Under the pieces are notes generated by a model. The model had not been told where the DNA came from. It searched no databases and saw only the letters and a program-made list of their open reading frames with translations. DNA of 17,379 nucleotides from an uncultured bacterium (GTDB lineage: Bacteria; Actinomycetota; Coriobacteriia; Coriobacteriales; Coriobacteriaceae), in contig CAJMMX010000054.1 in the NCBI GenBank assembly GCA_905214615.1, positions 1-17,379 on the forward strand, in the 5' to 3' direction. Below, piece by piece: positions 15,345-17,379 of the stretch. A program made the position numbers and the translations under genes. Numbering within the stretch: the first letter of the stretch is position 1; each line of letters starts with the position of its first letter.

Positions 15345-15415
15345 CTAGGGACGTTCCTTATGTGCCGGCACTTGGGGACTGTCTCTAACTGCCGGCAGAA
15401 AAGGAACGTCCCTAG
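15345..15415. repeat. Nested REP-like inverted repeat, GGGACGTTCC type
   Basis: CTAGGGACGTTCCTT at 15345-15359 is exactly reverse-complemented at 15401-15415. Inside it, TGCCGGCA at 15363-15370 is repeated at 15390-15397 and can also pair. The central loop contains GGGGACTGTC. The result is a two-tier hairpin of about 71 nt without a T-run. Confidence 0.75.
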
Positions 15416-15430
15416 CTGCCAACTGCCAGA

Positions 15431-15485
15431 CCTGTCCCCTTTGCACCAAAATGGTGCAGATTAACCTGTCCCCAATGCACCAAGC
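15431..15485. repeat. Direct repeat CCTGTCCCC + TGCACCAA with hairpin
   Basis: CCTGTCCCC followed by a TGCACCAA element occurs at 15431-15449 and again at 15466-15483, 35 bp apart. Between them TGCACCA at 15442-15448 and TGGTGCA at 15452-15458 form a 7-bp hairpin with an AAA loop. CTGTCCCC is the complement of the GGGGACAG core seen at 12796 and 17355, so this is the same repeat family on the opposite strand. Confidence 0.65.
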
Positions 15486-15502
15486 GTGCCGCGGGGGCTG
15501 CG

Positions 15503-15513
15503 TTGTGACACAA
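15503..15513. promoter_or_regulatory. TTGTG-A-CACAA palindrome upstream of the foldase gene
   Basis: A perfect 11-nt palindrome lies 37 bp before the foldase start. It could be a small operator, and its left half could double as a -35 box (TTGTGA), but no good -10 box is found at the right distance. Confidence 0.25.
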
Positions 15514-15549
15514 TGGCGTTTGTTCGATTCGTTATGCGAAAGGCCAACT

Positions 15550-16770
15550 ATGGCAAATAAGAAAAAGAACTCCGCACCCGAGCCGACGCCCGAGCAGCAG
15601 GCTCGCGCCGCCTCCAGCTCTCGCAAGAAGCAGCGCAAGACCCGCGTGTCCAAGACCGTCAAGATCGTTCTGGTGGTCATCGGCGTGCTGGCAATGCTGC
15701 TTTCCGTCTCGGCCATGGCGTGCTCCGGCCTGATGTCGCAGGCAGAGGATACCTCGGGCTACAAGCTTACCGGCGGTGTAGCTGCCACTATCAACGGCAC
15801 CAACCTCACCGAGGACACCGTGACCAAGCAGATCATGAGCATGCGCACGTCCTACGGCTACACCAAGGACAAGGACTGGGCACAGTATCTGGTCGACAAC
15901 GACCTCACGCCCAAGAAGTACCGCAAGCAACTCATCGACTCCTACACGCAGCAGATTCTGCTTCAACAGGCACAGAAGGAGAACGGCGTGACGGTGTCGG
16001 ACGAGGAGGTCGAGAAGGCTTGGAAGGACGCGTGCAAGCGCGCGGGCGGTGCCAAGGCCTTTAAGAAGACCCTTAAGACCTACGGCTACACCGAGGACAC
16101 CTACAAGGACTCGCTCAAGGAGAGCCTGGCGCAGCAAAAGCTTAAGGATGCTGTGGCGCCCACCAGCAAGCCCAAGGACAGCGAGATCGTCGATTACATC
16201 AACGAGAACCTGTCCAACTACAACGATGCCCGTCGCTCGTCGAACATCCTGATCAAGGTTGATTCCGACGCTTCCGACGAGGACAAGGCTGCCGCCAAGG
16301 CCGAGGCGCAGGAGTGCCTGGACAAGATCAACTCCGGTGAGCTGAGCTTTGAGGATGCCGTTGAACAGTACTCCGAGGACACCGGTTCCAAGGAGAAGAA
16401 GGGCGATGTGGGCTGGGATAAGCTCACCACCTTTGTCGACAGCTACCAGACGGCGCTCGAGGGGCTCAACAAGGGCGACGTGAGCGAAGTCGTCGAGTCG
16501 ACCTATGGCTACCACATCATCAAGTGCACCGACTACTTCCATGTCGATAGCCAGGTCGATGACATCAAGCAGGTGCCCAAGGACATCAAGAAGTACGTTT
16601 CCAACGTGGTGAAGACGCAGGCGGCCAGTACTGCATACAGCGAGTGGCTGGAGCAGTACAAGAAAGACGCCGACATTACCGTCAACCCCATGCCCAAGGA
16701 TGTGCCCTACAACGTGAGCCTGAAGGGCGTCACCAAGAGCTCGACCGACGATTCGTCGACGACTGAGTAA
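15550..16770 (+). CDS. PrsA-like membrane-anchored PpiC-type peptidyl-prolyl isomerase
   Basis: A predicted extracytoplasmic foldase of 406 residues that would assist folding of secreted proteins. The N-terminus is Lys/Arg-rich (about 1-36), then a hydrophobic segment at about 37-57 ends at Cys58. The preceding SAMA is a poor lipobox, so membrane anchoring by the segment itself or lipidation are both possible. A SurA-N/PrsA-like helical region spans about 75-215, with many Lys and Gln. The parvulin (PpiC) domain spans about 227-328: SNILIKV, the GDVGW element, and YGYHIIKC at its end. The C-terminal tail is Ser/Thr/Asp-rich. ATG15550 is chosen because GAAAGG at 15538-15543 precedes it and the signal-anchor then starts naturally; the frame is open 33 codons further into the repeat region, which looks non-coding. 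Likely its own unit after the repeats. Confidence 0.85.
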   Translation: MANKKKNSAPEPTPEQQARAASSSRKKQRKTRVSKTVKIVLVVIGVLAMLLSVSAMACSGLMSQAEDTSGYKLTGGVAATINGTNLTEDTVTKQIMSMRTSYGYTKDKDWAQYLVDNDLTPKKYRKQLIDSYTQQILLQQAQKENGVTVSDEEVEKAWKDACKRAGGAKAFKKTLKTYGYTEDTYKDSLKESLAQQKLKDAVAPTSKPKDSEIVDYINENLSNYNDARRSSNILIKVDSDASDEDKAAAKAEAQECLDKINSGELSFEDAVEQYSEDTGSKEKKGDVGWDKLTTFVDSYQTALEGLNKGDVSEVVESTYGYHIIKCTDYFHVDSQVDDIKQVPKDIKKYVSNVVKTQAASTAYSEWLEQYKKDADITVNPMPKDVPYNVSLKGVTKSSTDDSSTTE

Positions 16771-16775
16771 TCATG

Positions 16776-16801
16776 GGGCGGTACTCGCGCGAGTACCGCC
16801 C
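16776..16801. repeat. Perfect 26-nt palindrome between foldase and yqeY
   Basis: The sequence is its own reverse complement over 26 nt, with half-arm GGGCGGTACTCGC. It begins 6 bp after the foldase stop and ends 23 bp before yqeY. As RNA it would make a stem of about 11 bp, but no T-run follows, so it is a poor intrinsic terminator. It might be a processing or stabilising hairpin, or an operator. Confidence 0.7.
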
Positions 16802-16824
16802 ACGCTATTAGAGAGGATTAGCAG

Positions 16825-17268
16825 ATGACCAACGAAGAGCTGCAGAAAGAAATGATCGCGGCCATGAAGGCCAAGGACAAGGTTCGCCTGTCCATCATTC
16901 GCCAGGTTAAGGCCGAGGTGAAGAATATCGAGGTCAACGAGCGCCGCGATGTGACCGAGGAAGACGTCAACAGCATGATCAAGCGTCTGATCAAGCAGAC
17001 GAGCGAGACGCTGGAGATGTCCATCAAGGCCGGCACCGACCAGGAGCGTACCGACAACCTGACCGAGCAGGTCAAGATTCTGGAGAGCCTGCTGCCCGCG
17101 CAGGTTTCGGGCGAGGAGCTCGAGGCTCTGATCGAGCAGGTCATCGCCGAGCTGGGCGCCACGTCCAAGAAGCAGATGGGCCAGGTCATGGGCGCTCTGG
17201 GTAAGGCCACTGGCGGCAACTTCGATAAGCCGGCAGCAGCAAAGATCGTTGGAGCCAAACTCGCGTAG
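16825..17268 (+). CDS. yqeY: GatB/YqeY domain protein
   Basis: A small helical cytoplasmic protein of 147 residues, the standard YqeY length. It matches the family that resembles the tail domain of GatB, the amidotransferase subunit that recognises tRNA. The precise function of free-standing YqeY is not established. Visible signatures are the N-terminal helix ending in KDKVRLSIIRQVKAEVKN, the central KQTSETLEMSIKAGT region, LLPAQVSGEELEALI, and the C-terminal KKQMGQVMGALGK helix. AGAGGA at 16811-16816 precedes ATG16825 by 8 nt. It follows the foldase gene by 54 bp and is closed by a strong terminator. Confidence 0.92.
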   Translation: MTNEELQKEMIAAMKAKDKVRLSIIRQVKAEVKNIEVNERRDVTEEDVNSMIKRLIKQTSETLEMSIKAGTDQERTDNLTEQVKILESLLPAQVSGEELEALIEQVIAELGATSKKQMGQVMGALGKATGGNFDKPAAAKIVGAKLA

Positions 17269-17297
17269 GGACCGAGCGGCATATAGTTGATGTTGAG

Positions 17298-17330
17298 GGG
17301 GCGTGACCATTGCGGTCGCGCCCCTTTTTT
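17298..17330 (+). terminator. Terminator after yqeY
   Basis: GGGGCGTGACC at 17298-17308 pairs with GGTCGCGCCCC at 17314-17324 (one G-U) around an ATTGC loop, and six T follow at 17325-17330. Confidence 0.93.
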
Positions 17331-17343
17331 GATGGCAGCTGAA

Positions 17344-17378
17344 GGGCACTCATTGGGGACAGACTTAAATGAGTGCCC
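17344..17378. repeat. REP-like hairpin with GGGGACAG loop at window end
   Basis: GGGCACTCATT at 17344-17354 is exactly reverse-complemented at 17368-17378. The 13-nt loop is GGGGACAGACTTA. Same design as the hairpin at 12782-12822: unrelated stem, shared GGGGACAG loop. No T-run is visible before the window ends. Confidence 0.65.
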
Positions 17379-17379
17379 A

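Noticed and set aside
15345..15485. Possible CRISPR array because of repeated units
   Set aside because: There are only two or three imperfect copies with differing spacing and no cas gene. The pattern fits REP-like elements.
15451..15549. Extension of the foldase frame by 33 codons upstream
   Set aside because: It lies in the repeat block and would place a Cys-rich, unrelated segment before a normal signal-anchor; ATG15550 has its own ribosome binding site.
15532..16542. 336-residue antisense open frame opposite the foldase gene
   Set aside because: Leu/Val/Gly-rich shadow of a Lys/Asp-rich sense protein; no start signals of its own.

Overview
The window looks like chromosomal DNA of a Gram-positive gut actinobacterium of the Coriobacteriia, most likely Collinsella or a close relative. 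This rests on the high GC content, strong Shine-Dalgarno sites, a wall-anchored multimodular glycosidase, a class B sortase and GGGGAC-type intergenic repeats. The assignment is inference, because no rRNA or other taxonomic marker is present.

Layout. Positions 1-213 hold a GC-rich inverted repeat and two tandem hairpins, the second a textbook terminator for something to the left of the window. Positions 214-891 contain no credible gene. They hold a roughly 200-bp element bounded by a 28-bp perfect inverted repeat, a second long hairpin, and a cluster of TTGGTAT/ATACCA sites upstream of the glycosidase. Positions 892-7305 encode a secreted, cell-wall-anchored GH31 enzyme of about 2137 residues, possibly an alpha-N-acetylgalactosaminidase acting on mucin-type glycans. 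It carries FN3, F5/8 (CBM32-like), dockerin-like, cohesin-like, Ig-like and FIVAR modules and an IPNTG sorting signal. A strong terminator follows.

Positions 7523-9506 carry purE, a class B sortase gene and a divergent moaE-like gene, closely spaced on the + strand and probably cotranscribed. A bidirectional terminator separates them from a convergent minus-strand gene for a CmpB-family membrane protein, which has a good promoter. Divergent from that gene, purF, purM and purN follow on the + strand; purM and purN overlap. With purE they cover steps 1, 3, 5 and 6 of de novo IMP synthesis (amidophosphoribosyltransferase, GAR transformylase, AIR synthetase, N5-CAIR mutase). After a terminator come an orphan PTS IIA gene, a repeat-rich spacer, a membrane-anchored PpiC/PrsA-type foldase, a yqeY gene and a terminator.

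How the genes connect. The GH31 protein is exported and its C-terminal signal calls for a sortase. The foldase could help fold such exported proteins. The purine genes are housekeeping. At least four intergenic spacers in the right half carry hairpins with GGGGAC (or its complement) in or beside the loop, a REP-like family. I see no CRISPR array, tRNA, rRNA, transposase or phage gene.
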